DNA from: Halegenticoccus soli
Lineage (GTDB): Archaea > Halobacteriota > Halobacteria > Halobacteriales > Haloferacaceae
Reading direction: 5' to 3'
DNA length: 64,000 nucleotides
NCBI RefSeq assembly: GCF_002844195.1
Contig: NZ_PEND01000006.1
Location: forward strand, 186,001 to 250,000
Position 1 is the first letter of the stretch, and the number at the start of each line of letters is the position of its first letter. Below the pieces are notes generated by a model. The model saw only the letters and a program-made list of their open reading frames with translations. It did not search any database and had not been told where the DNA came from. Shown piece after piece: positions 46,923 to 55,027 of the stretch. The position numbers were made by a program, and so were the translations under genes.

Positions 46923-48365
46923 ATGCCGAACGGAAGACGAGCGTTCCTCGGCGCGCTCGCCGGCGTCGGGACGGTCGCGAGCCTGGTCGACGGTCGCGTC
47001 TCCGGGGTACGGCGCGCGCAGACGCGGCGATCGGACGGTTCGACGGGGTACTTTCCGCCCGGGCCGACCGTCCGGGCCGACGCCGTCGCGGAGGGGGTGA
47101 CCGCACCGACCGACGCGGCGGTCGCGTCGCCGGGCGACGATCGCCTGTTCGTCGCGGAACAGCCCGGACGGGTCGTCGCGGTCGATCCGACCGACGGCCG
47201 AGTCGAACCCTTCGTGGACGTTCGAAACCGGCTCGTGGCGCTCAACCCCTCGTTCGACGAGCGGGGGTTGACGGGGATCGAGTTCCACCCGGCGTTCGAG
47301 GAGAACGGCCGCTTCTTCCTCCACTACAGCGCGCCGCCGCGGGCGGACGCCCCGCCGAACTTCGACCACACGGAGGTGATCTCGGAGTTCGAGGCGACGA
47401 CGGACCGCTCCGCCGGACTCCCCGGATCCGAGCGCGCGCTCATGGAGATTCCGCACCCGCAGTCGACGCACAACGCGGGGCCGATGGCGTTCGGCCCCGA
47501 CGGTTACCTCTACGTTCCGATGGGCGACGGGGGCGGGGCGAACGACGACGACCCCGGCCACCTGTCGGACTGGTACGCGCGGAACGCCGGCGGAAACGCC
47601 CAGAACGTCTCCACGCTCCTCGGAAAGGTGCTCCGGGTCGACGTCGACGGCCGGGAGGAGGGAAAGCCCTACGCGATCCCCGACGACAACCCGCTCGTCG
47701 GACGGCCCGGCCGCGACGAGCTCTACGCGTGGGGCTTTCGCAACCCCTGGGGGATCTCCTTCGACGACCGCGGCCGGCTCTTCGTCGCCGACGTCGGACA
47801 GCAACTGTACGAGGAGGTGAACCTCGTCGAGAAGGGCGGCAACTACGGGTGGAACGTCCGCGAGGGGACCCACTGCTTCGACGCGGAGAACGCGGAGGAA
47901 CCACCGGCCGACTGCCCGACCTCGACGCCCCCGGACGTCCGCGGCGGCGAACCGCTCCGCGATCCGATCTTCGAGTACCCCCACCGCTACCGCGGGGAGA
48001 CCGTCGGCAACGCCGTCGTCGGCGGGTACTTCTACCGGACCGACGGCGGCCCCGACTTCTACGCGTTCGGCGACTACGCGGGCGACGTCGAACGATCGTC
48101 GGGCCGGCTGTTCGTCGCGTTTCCGCCCGAGGAGGCGGCCCCGCCGCCCGGTTCGCCGCAGCGGGAGGTGCCGAACGCGCCGATCTGGCGCGCGGAGGAA
48201 CTGCGGGTGCGGAGAGCCGGAACCGCCGGACTCGGCGCCTTCCTCCGGGCGATCGGGCGGGGGCCCGACGGCGACCTCTACCTCCTCTGCAGCCGCGACG
48301 CGGGGCTGGCCGCCGGGAACGGGACGGTTCTCCGACTCGCCCGCCCGTTCCCGAGCGACGGCTGA
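46923..48365 (+). CDS. PQQ-dependent sugar dehydrogenase, Tat-exported
   Basis: A 480-residue secreted protein of the soluble glucose/aldose dehydrogenase (Asd/YliI) beta-propeller family. The N-terminus NGRRAFLGALAGVGTVASLV is a twin-arginine signal with a cleavage region near residue 28-35. Propeller motifs: DDRLFVAEQPGRVVAVDP, ERGLTGIEFHPAFEENGRFF, GPDGYLYVPMGDGGG and YAWGFRNPWGISFDDRGRLF, then DVGQQLYEEVNLVEKGGNYG. It oxidises sugars outside the cell with PQQ as cofactor, passing electrons to the respiratory chain; PQQ synthesis genes are not in the window. Confidence 0.85.
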   Translation: MPNGRRAFLGALAGVGTVASLVDGRVSGVRRAQTRRSDGSTGYFPPGPTVRADAVAEGVTAPTDAAVASPGDDRLFVAEQPGRVVAVDPTDGRVEPFVDVRNRLVALNPSFDERGLTGIEFHPAFEENGRFFLHYSAPPRADAPPNFDHTEVISEFEATTDRSAGLPGSERALMEIPHPQSTHNAGPMAFGPDGYLYVPMGDGGGANDDDPGHLSDWYARNAGGNAQNVSTLLGKVLRVDVDGREEGKPYAIPDDNPLVGRPGRDELYAWGFRNPWGISFDDRGRLFVADVGQQLYEEVNLVEKGGNYGWNVREGTHCFDAENAEEPPADCPTSTPPDVRGGEPLRDPIFEYPHRYRGETVGNAVVGGYFYRTDGGPDFYAFGDYAGDVERSSGRLFVAFPPEEAAPPPGSPQREVPNAPIWRAEELRVRRAGTAGLGAFLRAIGRGPDGDLYLLCSRDAGLAAGNGTVLRLARPFPSDG

Positions 48366-48451
48366 CGTCCGCCCGATCTCCGTCGTCGACGCGCGCCGGG
48401 CGGTATCGGCCGCGCTCGCGGAAACCGCGGTTCGCCGGCAGAATTTTAACA

Positions 48452-48459
48452 ATAAATAA
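48452..48459 (+). promoter_or_regulatory. TATA element of the zinc micro-protein gene
   Basis: An A/T-rich run AATAAATA in TTTTAACAATAAATAACG is centred about 31 nt before ATG 48487. Confidence 0.4.
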
Positions 48460-48486
48460 CGTCTTTTCCGTCGGTGGAGACACCGC

Positions 48487-48609
48487 ATGTCGACCACCAA
48501 CGTGGCCAGCTGTCCGAACTGCGATTGGACCGGAACGCCCGACGAACTGGACGACAGACACGGTCGGCCGGCGTGTCCGAACTGCGGCCGGCGGGTGACG
48601 CTGGCGTAG
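48487..48609 (+). CDS. 40-residue zinc-ribbon micro-protein
   Basis: A 40-residue protein, too short for usual gene calling. It has two CPNC knuckles, SCPNCDWTG and ACPNCGRRV, separated by a short acidic segment (DELDDRHGR); four Cys can bind one zinc. Haloarchaea are known to express many such CPxCG-type small zinc-finger proteins, some with regulatory phenotypes. Support: strong Cys pattern, ATG, AT-rich promoter-like region just upstream. Its target is unknown. A second micro-protein follows at 48748. Confidence 0.75.
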   Translation: MSTTNVASCPNCDWTGTPDELDDRHGRPACPNCGRRVTLA

Positions 48610-48747
48610 GCGGGCGCGAACCCCGGCCGACCGGCATCGTTCTTTGCGTCGGACCGGAGTTCCGACCGAACGGACGATCCAGGTCCGCCTGCGGTCGGCC
48701 ACAAGCGCTACGGGCGAACCGCCCGTCGGTACCGACGGTGACGAATC

Positions 48748-48888
48748 ATGGCCGAGTGTCCCGTCTGCGGCGCGTACGTGGACGAGCACAACCCGCCCGT
48801 CCAGGGTAACTACCGGGGCGAAACCGAGTACTTCTGCGGCGTGGCGCACAAGGAGGAGTTCGAAGAGGACTACGTCCAGCGGACGTAG
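48748..48888 (+). CDS. 46-residue Cys-rich (TRASH/YHS-like) micro-protein
   Basis: A 46-residue protein starting with AECPVCGAYVDEHN, with a second Cys in TEYFCGVAHKEEFEEDY. The CPVCG.. plus FC..H/KEEF pattern resembles YHS/TRASH metal-binding domains, which bind heavy metals or zinc in regulators and transporters. It starts at ATG 48748 and ends at 48888, convergent with the alpha/beta hydrolase gene 12 nt away. It probably buffers or senses metal, or is a partner module; this is inferred. Confidence 0.72.
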   Translation: MAECPVCGAYVDEHNPPVQGNYRGETEYFCGVAHKEEFEEDYVQRT

Positions 48889-48900
48889 CGGGCGTCGCTC

Positions 48901-49719
48901 TCAGTCGAGGTCCGCGTCCAGGAAGCGGCGGACGGTCGCGTCGAACCGTCGTTTTCGCTCCTCGAAGGCGCCGTGTCCCGCGCCCCCGAGCAGCGCGATC
49001 CGCGCGTCGGGGATCGCGGCCGCCGTCTCGCGGAGGATCGCCTCCGGGAAGAAGTGATCGAGCGCCCCGACGACGACGAGCGTCGGGGCCCCGACGCCGC
49101 CGAGGCGTCCGCGCGCGTCGTGATCGAGGCAGGCCCGACAGGAGACGACGACGTCGGAGCGGTTCGCGGGCTCCGGGAGGACCGCGCCGCCGAAGGCGCG
49201 GAACAGCGGCGGGTACAGCCAGCGACGGTAGCCGAGGTACGTGTGCGGGACGCTGTCGAGGTAGATCTCCCGCCACTCCCCGCGTTCGGCCCACGCCTCC
49301 CAGCGGGCGATCGTCTCGCGCCCGCCGTCGCCGAGCCGGTACCCGGCCGCTCCGAGGACGAGCCGCTCGACGCGCGCCGGGTAGTCGACGGCGAGGTGCT
49401 GGGCGACGAGCCCGCCCATCGAGAGCCCGAGAACCGACGCGGGCCCGATCCCCCCGAGCGCGTCGGCGTACTCCGCCGCCATGTCGCGGGTGGAAAACCC
49501 CTCCGGCATCCCGCGGGGCCGCCCCACCACCCAGACCGCGTGGCCGTCGACGTAGGGGCGGTAGTAGTACCGCGCGAGGAGTTCGGCGACGAGCCTCGTC
49601 GGTTCGGCTCCCTGAAGGGCGTCGCTCAGCCCGGGGAGGACGACGAGCGGGCGCGGGCCGTCGCCGATCCGGTAGTAGGGAAAGCGGTCGTCCAGCAGGC
49701 CGTAGTCGACGCGGGGCAC
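48901..49719 (-). CDS. Alpha/beta-fold hydrolase
   Basis: A 272-residue alpha/beta hydrolase. The nucleophile Ser is in GLSMGGLVAQHLAVDYP (~residue 99), the catalytic Asp region is in LVVVGALDHFFPE and His in GGAGHGAFEERKR near the C-terminus. LPGLSDALQG is the oxyanion loop. Esterase, lipase or other carboxylic hydrolase; the substrate is not predictable. It is followed 13 nt after by the MBL-fold gene start region on the same strand, so it is probably the distal gene of that operon. Confidence 0.82.
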   Translation of the reverse strand: MPRVDYGLLDDRFPYYRIGDGPRPLVVLPGLSDALQGAEPTRLVAELLARYYYRPYVDGHAVWVVGRPRGMPEGFSTRDMAAEYADALGGIGPASVLGLSMGGLVAQHLAVDYPARVERLVLGAAGYRLGDGGRETIARWEAWAERGEWREIYLDSVPHTYLGYRRWLYPPLFRAFGGAVLPEPANRSDVVVSCRACLDHDARGRLGGVGAPTLVVVGALDHFFPEAILRETAAAIPDARIALLGGAGHGAFEERKRRFDATVRRFLDADLD

Positions 49720-49732
49720 GGTCGAACCGCCG

Positions 49733-50446
49733 CTACTGGTTCGCGCCCCGCTCGTCGAGGACGACGGGGACGCCGCGCTTCGCCACGTCGGCCGCGAACG
49801 CCGCCGAGTCGGCGGCCAGCAGGTCGAACGTGTCGTAGTGGATCGGGAGCACGAGATCCGGGTCCAGCGCCTCGGCGAGGTCCGCGGCCTCGTGCCGGTC
49901 CATCACGACCGACCCGCCGATGTTGGCGAGGAACAGCGACGCGTCGAGTTCGCGGAAGCCGTCGAGCGCGTCCGAGTCGCCCGGCCAGAAGACCGTCGCG
50001 TCACCCAGCGAGAGCAGGAAGGCGACGCCGAACCCCTTCGGGTGGTACGGTTCGCCGTCCTCGTCGACGTGCGGGCCGTCCGGCTCGTTGTACGCCGGCA
50101 TCGACCACGCGTCGACCCCGCCCGCGGCGTAGTGGTCCTCCTCGCCGATCCGGACGACCTCGTAGGGCAGATCGTCGACCGGTGTGACGTCGCGGTCCGT
50201 ATCGTTCGCGTCCACTCCCTCGTAGACGACGACCGTCGCGTCCTCCTTCGCCACGCGCCCGATCCCGTCGGAGTCGTAGTGGTGGACGTGCGTGACGCAG
50301 ACGAGGTCGCCGTCGCGCGCGTCGTAGCCGTCGAGGACGCCGTACCGCCCCGGATCGAGGTAGGCGACGAAGCCGTCCTCGGTCTCCAGCCGCGCCGTCG
50401 CGTAGCCGAGCCACTCGACGAGCAGCCCGTCGTGTCGGACAGTCAT
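49733..50446 (-). CDS. MBL-fold metal-dependent hydrolase (UPF0173-like)
   Basis: A 237-residue metallo-beta-lactamase-fold protein. The metal loop THVHHYDSDGIG is a variant of HxHxDH (extra His/Tyr). Other ligands: WPGDSDALDGF (Asp) and VLPIHYDTFDLL (His). NIGGSVVMDRHEAADLAEAL matches the UPF0173 group. The start ATG 50446 gives MTVRHDGLLVEWLGYATARL. The upstream gene of the pair with the alpha/beta hydrolase (13 nt gap). Substrate unknown. Confidence 0.8.
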   Translation of the reverse strand: MTVRHDGLLVEWLGYATARLETEDGFVAYLDPGRYGVLDGYDARDGDLVCVTHVHHYDSDGIGRVAKEDATVVVYEGVDANDTDRDVTPVDDLPYEVVRIGEEDHYAAGGVDAWSMPAYNEPDGPHVDEDGEPYHPKGFGVAFLLSLGDATVFWPGDSDALDGFRELDASLFLANIGGSVVMDRHEAADLAEALDPDLVLPIHYDTFDLLAADSAAFAADVAKRGVPVVLDERGANQ

Positions 50447-50572
50447 GAGGACGGGTACGAGAGGACCCCCTAACGTCCTTTCGGTGCCGGAAGCGATCGC
50501 GGCGCGGGTCGCGGGGATCCGTCTCGTCGGCCAACTCGCTTCGACGGCCGACACGCTTCGACGGCCGACGGG

Positions 50573-51904
50573 CTACGACAGGTACGACTCCGTGACGTCG
50601 CCGCGGAACGCCCGGATCCGTTCGAGGTACTCCTCGGGGCTCGGCTTCGCCTCGCGGGCGCGGCGGAGCGCCCGGCGGCTCTCCGCGTCGGTCATGAGGT
50701 CGACGAGCGCGCAGGCGGTGATCTTCGCCGGGAGCACGTACGCCATCTCCTCGTCGACGACGCGGAACTCGCGGGAGTGGACGCTCCCCTCGAAGCCGCC
50801 GACCCAGGGGTGGATCCCGGGGACGATCTGCGTCACGTCGCCCATGTCGGTCGACCCGGCGAGGTGGGGGTTCCCCTCCGTCAGGACCCCCTCGCCGAGG
50901 ATCGACCGGACGTTCCGGTCGTACGCCTCCACGATGGTCGGGTCGGTCCGAAGCGGCATGTAGCCCGGGTAGTCTTCGATCTCGATCTCGCCCCCCACGG
51001 CCATCGCGCCCGAGGCGAGCGCGCGGTTCACCTTCGCGTTGGCGTCGACCATCGCGTCGACGGTCCGCGCGCGGACGTACGACTCCATCGTCACCTCGCT
51101 CGGAACGACGTTGACGCCCTCGCCCCCCTTCGTGACGATCGGGTGGACGCGGACGGCGTCCTCGTCGGGGAACGTCTCCCGCTGGGCGTGGATGGCGTTC
51201 GCTCCGAGCACGGCGGCGTTGAGCGCGTTGACGCCCTCCTCCGGCGCGGCGCCCGCGTGCGCCTCCTTCCCGCGGTAAGTGACGAACTTGCCGACGAAGC
51301 CGTTCGTCGAGAAGTCGCTCGTGATCCGCCGCTCCGGCACGTCGCTGCCCGCGTGGATCATCACCGCGGCGTCGACGCCGTCGAGTTCCCCCCGGCGGAT
51401 GAGTTCCTGCTTGCCGCCGAAGAACTCGATCTCGCCGGCCTCGACGAGCGACCGGCGGTAGTCCAGGTCGAGGTACTCCTCGGCCGGCACGGCGACGAAG
51501 TCGACCGACCCGCCGAGGTCGTCGATCGCGCCGCCGCCGACCAGCCCGAAGGCGGTTCCGACGAGGTGCGCGATCTGGGCGTGGTGACCGCAGGCGTGGC
51601 ACGCGCCCGTCTCAGGGTCCGCGAGCGGGTGCTCCGGGTTGACGAGCGCGTCGAGTTCGCCGAACACCGCCGCGCGGAACGAGTCGTTCGACCCGAGCCG
51701 CGCCCGCGCGCCCGTCACGGCGATGTTCTCCCGGACCGGGAGCCCCACGCTCTCGAAGGCCGAGACGACCTTCTCGGTCGTCCTCTCCTCCTTGAATCCG
51801 AGCTCCGGTTCAGCCTGGATCGACTTCGCGAGCGCGACGATCTCGTCGGCCCGCTCGTCGATCGCGTCGCACACCCTCCGTTTCAGCGTCTCTGTGTCGG
51901 TCAC
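50573..51904 (-). CDS. M20-family amidohydrolase (AbgB/aminoacylase-like)
   Basis: A 443-residue M20/M28-type metal amidohydrolase. Zinc-binding motifs include ACHACGHHAQIAHLVG (residues ~99-114), followed by VPAEEYLDLDYR (Glu base) and HAGSDVPERR; the dimerisation domain starts at TNGFVGKFVTYRGKEAHAGA, and AGSTDMGDVTQIVPGIHPWV holds the distal ligand. It resembles the AbgB group (aminobenzoyl-glutamate hydrolase) and indole-acetyl amino acid hydrolases; the amide substrate is not known. Confidence 0.83.
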   Translation of the reverse strand: MTDTETLKRRVCDAIDERADEIVALAKSIQAEPELGFKEERTTEKVVSAFESVGLPVRENIAVTGARARLGSNDSFRAAVFGELDALVNPEHPLADPETGACHACGHHAQIAHLVGTAFGLVGGGAIDDLGGSVDFVAVPAEEYLDLDYRRSLVEAGEIEFFGGKQELIRRGELDGVDAAVMIHAGSDVPERRITSDFSTNGFVGKFVTYRGKEAHAGAAPEEGVNALNAAVLGANAIHAQRETFPDEDAVRVHPIVTKGGEGVNVVPSEVTMESYVRARTVDAMVDANAKVNRALASGAMAVGGEIEIEDYPGYMPLRTDPTIVEAYDRNVRSILGEGVLTEGNPHLAGSTDMGDVTQIVPGIHPWVGGFEGSVHSREFRVVDEEMAYVLPAKITACALVDLMTDAESRRALRRAREAKPSPEEYLERIRAFRGDVTESYLS

Positions 51905-51999
51905 GCGATATCACGCCTCACGATACTCCCCCGGAGGCGAACCCGCACGATAAGTGCTCCCAATCGCCCGAGCGTCCGAACACGCGCCGGCGCTGCGAC

Positions 52000-52905
52000 T
52001 CACGGCCCCGTCCGCCGTCCCGCGGCGTCGACCGTCGACGCGTACGCCGGAAGCGTCCGGACGACTCCCCGAGCGGGCCCCCGGTTGAACCGCCGGAACA
52101 GCCACTGTACGCCGTCGATCGTCTCCCCGTCGAACCCGACGCCTCGCAGGTCCTCGGGCGCGAGGCGCGGTCGGTAGGGCGTCGAACGGACGAACCGGTC
52201 CAGCCGGTCGTCGACGCGCTCCCCGGCGGCGTCGAACTCGTCGGACCGGAAGACCGGTTCGAGGTCCCCCCAGGCCCTCGTCAGGTACCCGGGCCACTGA
52301 GCGAGACACCGGTACACGCTCGGAAGCTGGTCGCCCAGGCCGTGGAACGCCTCGATCGCGTCCACCGTCTCCTCGAGTTCGTCCGGGACGCCGTCGGGGG
52401 CGACCATCGTCGGCGGGAGGCCGCGGTCGCGGTCGAACCACTCGGGGAACGGCTCCGTCGCCACCCGCGCCTCGTCCGGCCCTGCACCGACGGCTTCGTC
52501 CGGCCCCGCGCCGACGGGCTCGCCCCGGAGCGACCGATCCATCACCTCGAACAGCGCGGCGAGCCGCGGGCCGACGGCGTCGAACGTCGCCAGCTGGCCG
52601 CGGAGTTCCCGGTACTCCGCCGGACGGAGCTCGAGTTCCTCACAGCGGTACGTCGGTAGCTCGCGGGCGTCCCCGACCGAGAGCAGTTCGTCGTGGTAGG
52701 CGGCCGAGAAGCGCGCGAACCCCCGCGTCTCGAAGATGGGCTTCACCTGCCCCCAGGCGTACCGCAGGAACGCCGGCTCGTTCGCCATCGTCGTCCGGAA
52801 GATCCAGTTGACGAACGGCGCGCGGAACGTCCGCTTCACGTCCTCGTACAGCCCCCGCTTCCACCCCGTCGCCTCGGTCTCGTACAGCTGTTCGCTCGTG
52901 TCCAT
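52000..52905 (-). CDS. DehI-like halocarboxylic acid dehalogenase family protein
   Basis: A 301-residue protein of two similar helical halves as in DehI, a type I 2-haloacid dehalogenase. The opening YEDVKRTFRAPFVNWIFRTT, then ANEPAFLRYAWGQVKPIFET, is repeated in the second half as YRCLAQWPGYLTRAWGDLEP. DehI acts on D- and L-2-haloacids. The catalytic Asp cannot be fixed by eye. A 24-bp tandem duplication (52470-52517) creates a repeated VGAGPDEA between the halves. It could also be a broader-specificity hydrolase. Start ATG 52905. It overlaps nothing; DNA ligase is upstream on the same strand with a 44-nt gap. Confidence 0.72.
   Translation of the reverse strand: MDTSEQLYETEATGWKRGLYEDVKRTFRAPFVNWIFRTTMANEPAFLRYAWGQVKPIFETRGFARFSAAYHDELLSVGDARELPTYRCEELELRPAEYRELRGQLATFDAVGPRLAALFEVMDRSLRGEPVGAGPDEAVGAGPDEARVATEPFPEWFDRDRGLPPTMVAPDGVPDELEETVDAIEAFHGLGDQLPSVYRCLAQWPGYLTRAWGDLEPVFRSDEFDAAGERVDDRLDRFVRSTPYRPRLAPEDLRGVGFDGETIDGVQWLFRRFNRGPARGVVRTLPAYASTVDAAGRRTGP
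52470..52517. repeat. 24-bp tandem duplication in the DehI-like gene
   Basis: Two copies, 52470-52493 and 52494-52517, share CGTCCGGCCC and CCGACGG with a few substitutions. They encode VGAGPDEA twice in frame, at the linker between the two half-domains. Confidence 0.85.
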
Positions 52906-52949
52906 GGCGGACGATGCGCCGGCAGCGAGTTCAGCCTTTGCCCGGCCGT

Positions 52950-54626
52950 TCAGGTAGCGTTCGACGAGCCGGCCAACCGTTCGACCCGCTCCAGGGTATC
53001 CGCGTCGTCGGGGTCCTTGTCCTCTCTGACCGCGACGAAGCGCGGGAAGCGCAGGGCGTAGCCAGACGAGTACGTCGGCGACCGCTGGATCTCCTCGTAG
53101 CCGACCTCGAACACCACCGACGGGCGGATCGTCACGTCCTTGCCGTCCTGCGCCTCGATCTCGGGTTCGAGCAGCCCCGTGAGCTCCGCGAGCTTCTCGT
53201 CCGTGATCCCGGTCGCCACCTTGCCGATGGTCTCGTACCCCGACTCCGTCCGCGCCGACAGGAGGAACGTCCCGAGGAACTTCGCCCGGCGGCCCTCGCC
53301 CCACTCCGCGCCGGTGACGACCAGGTCGAGCGTCTCCACGTCCGGCTTCCGCTTCAGCCAGTTCTTCCCGCGCCGGCCCGGCGTGTACTCCGACTCGGGG
53401 TTCTTGAGCATGATCCCCTCGTGGCCGTCCTCCAGCGCCGCGGCCTCGACGGCCGCGATCTCCTCGGAGTCGTCCGTGAGGGTGAGCTTCGAGACGCCGC
53501 CGTCGAGAACCTCCGTCAGCCGCTCGTACCGCTCCGTGAGGGGCGCTTCGAGGAGGTCCTCGCCGTCGGCGTGGAGGCAGTCGAACGCGTGGAGCCACAG
53601 GGTCACCTCGCCGCGCATCCGCCCCACGTCGTGCTTGCGTCGGAACCGCCGGAGCACCTCCTGGAACGGCAGGGGCCGGACGCCGTCGCCCTCCTCCCGC
53701 GGCTCGACGGCGACGACCTCGCCGTCGAGGATGGCCGGGGGGCCGACGTTCTCCTCGACGAACTCGACGATCTCCGGGAGCGCGTCGGTCACGTCCTCCA
53801 TGTTGCGCGAGAAGACGGAGACCGCCTCGCCGTCGTAGTGCACCTGGACGCGCGCGCCGTCGTACTTCGTCTCCACGGCGACCGTCCCCCACGCCTCCAG
53901 CGCGTCGCCGACGGTGCCGGCCTGCGCGAGCATCGCCTGCACCGGCCGGCCGATTTCCAGCTGCACGCCTTCGAGCCCGGCCTCGCCCTCCTCGCGGGCC
54001 AGTTCGGCGACCCGTCCGTAGTCGTTCGACACCTGCAGCGCCCGCTCCACGGCCGCGACGGGCGCGTCGAACGCCTCGGCGATCGCGTCGCGGACGGTCC
54101 CCTCGCCGACGCCGATCCGCATCTCCGAGAGGACGAGGCGCGCGAGGTACCGCGCCTCCGCGGGGGACGAGCGGTTGAACAGCCCGAAGAGGACGTCGAG
54201 CTTGCGGTCCCGGCTGCCCGATCCCTCCGCCGCCGCGAGGTCGCGCAGCGAGCGATCGACCTCGGAGACGGTCAGGCCGTCCCGCCCGCCGCCGGCGAAC
54301 GACGCGAGCCCCCGCTGTCCGCCGAACTCGTAGCTCGCCGCCACCTCCCCGATCTCGCCCGTCTCCGCCAGCCGATCTTCCACGTCCGCGGCCGTCACGT
54401 TCGGCCCGGCCGCGCGGGCGATGGCCTCGTAACAGAGGTTCGGACCGATGTCGAGGGTCGTCGAGTCCCAGGCCGGGAACACGCGACCCTGGACGAACCG
54501 GGCGACGATCGGGAGGTCGTCGTTCGACTCCTCGAACAGGTCGCGGACGAGCGCCGTGATCTCGAGGTCGGCGCTCTCGGCCTCGATCTCCTCGGCGCGG
54601 GCGGCGAAGTCGGCGAAGTCCATCAC
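52950..54626 (-). CDS. lig: ATP-dependent DNA ligase
   Basis: A 558-residue archaeal replicative DNA ligase. The nucleotidyl-Lys is in VETKYDGARVQVHYDG (motif I, ~residue 252); DGEVVAVE (III), EGIMLKNPES (IV) and WLKRKPDVETLDLVV (V) follow. The N-terminal ~210 residues are the DNA-binding domain (FAARAEEIEAESADLEITAL), and the C-terminal OB-fold has the IRPSVVFEVGYEEIQ segment. Start ATG 54626. It seals nicks in Okazaki fragments using ATP. Confidence 0.95.
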   Translation of the reverse strand: MMDFADFAARAEEIEAESADLEITALVRDLFEESNDDLPIVARFVQGRVFPAWDSTTLDIGPNLCYEAIARAAGPNVTAADVEDRLAETGEIGEVAASYEFGGQRGLASFAGGGRDGLTVSEVDRSLRDLAAAEGSGSRDRKLDVLFGLFNRSSPAEARYLARLVLSEMRIGVGEGTVRDAIAEAFDAPVAAVERALQVSNDYGRVAELAREEGEAGLEGVQLEIGRPVQAMLAQAGTVGDALEAWGTVAVETKYDGARVQVHYDGEAVSVFSRNMEDVTDALPEIVEFVEENVGPPAILDGEVVAVEPREEGDGVRPLPFQEVLRRFRRKHDVGRMRGEVTLWLHAFDCLHADGEDLLEAPLTERYERLTEVLDGGVSKLTLTDDSEEIAAVEAAALEDGHEGIMLKNPESEYTPGRRGKNWLKRKPDVETLDLVVTGAEWGEGRRAKFLGTFLLSARTESGYETIGKVATGITDEKLAELTGLLEPEIEAQDGKDVTIRPSVVFEVGYEEIQRSPTYSSGYALRFPRFVAVREDKDPDDADTLERVERLAGSSNAT

Positions 54627-54779
54627 GCCGTCGTAGTGGGCTGGCCGTGTTAAGCGCCGCGGATCGACCGCCGATCGACCGCCGACGGCCGACCGAGTCG
54701 CGCCCCGCGAGCGCGACGGGCGGCCGAGCGACCGAACCGCGCTCCGCGGGTGCGACGGCCGACCCGCCCGTCCCGACCG

Positions 54780-54929
54780 CTACTGTTCTCGGGGCACGCT
54801 GATGTTCTTCATCCGTCCGCCGCACTCCGGACACTCCACGGGCTGGGACTCGGCCTCCGTCCGGTACCCGCACTCGGTGCACTCGTAGGTGTACGGCGGC
54901 TCGACGTCGTGGGGGTCCTCGGGGGTCAT
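54780..54929 (-). CDS. Rubrerythrin-like zinc-ribbon micro-protein
   Basis: A 49-residue protein with two Cys pairs, YECTECGYRTEAESQP and ECPECGGRMKNISVPRE, forming a rubredoxin-like metal site. Haloarchaea carry many homologues annotated as rubrerythrin-like domain proteins. Start ATG 54929, with CTATAG/AATAAAC (54955-54966) about 28-32 nt upstream. Bound metal and role are unknown. Confidence 0.78.
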   Translation of the reverse strand: MTPEDPHDVEPPYTYECTECGYRTEAESQPVECPECGGRMKNISVPREQ

Positions 54930-54954
54930 GCGTGTTGATGTGTGTCGCACACGG

Positions 54955-54966
54955 CTATAGTTTATT
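54955..54966 (-). promoter_or_regulatory. TATA element of the rubrerythrin-like gene
   Basis: AATAAACTATAG on the minus strand is 26-37 nt before ATG 54929. Confidence 0.5.
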
Positions 54967-55027
54967 GCCGCGGGGGCGAGCGTCCCGACCCGTCGCATTG
55001 AAGGCCGTCGGTAGCGCACACGACCGC

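Noticed and set aside
54661-54700. Repeated GATCGACCGCC words downstream of the rubrerythrin-like gene
   Set aside because: Only about two imperfect copies in a GC-rich spacer; too weak for a repeat call.
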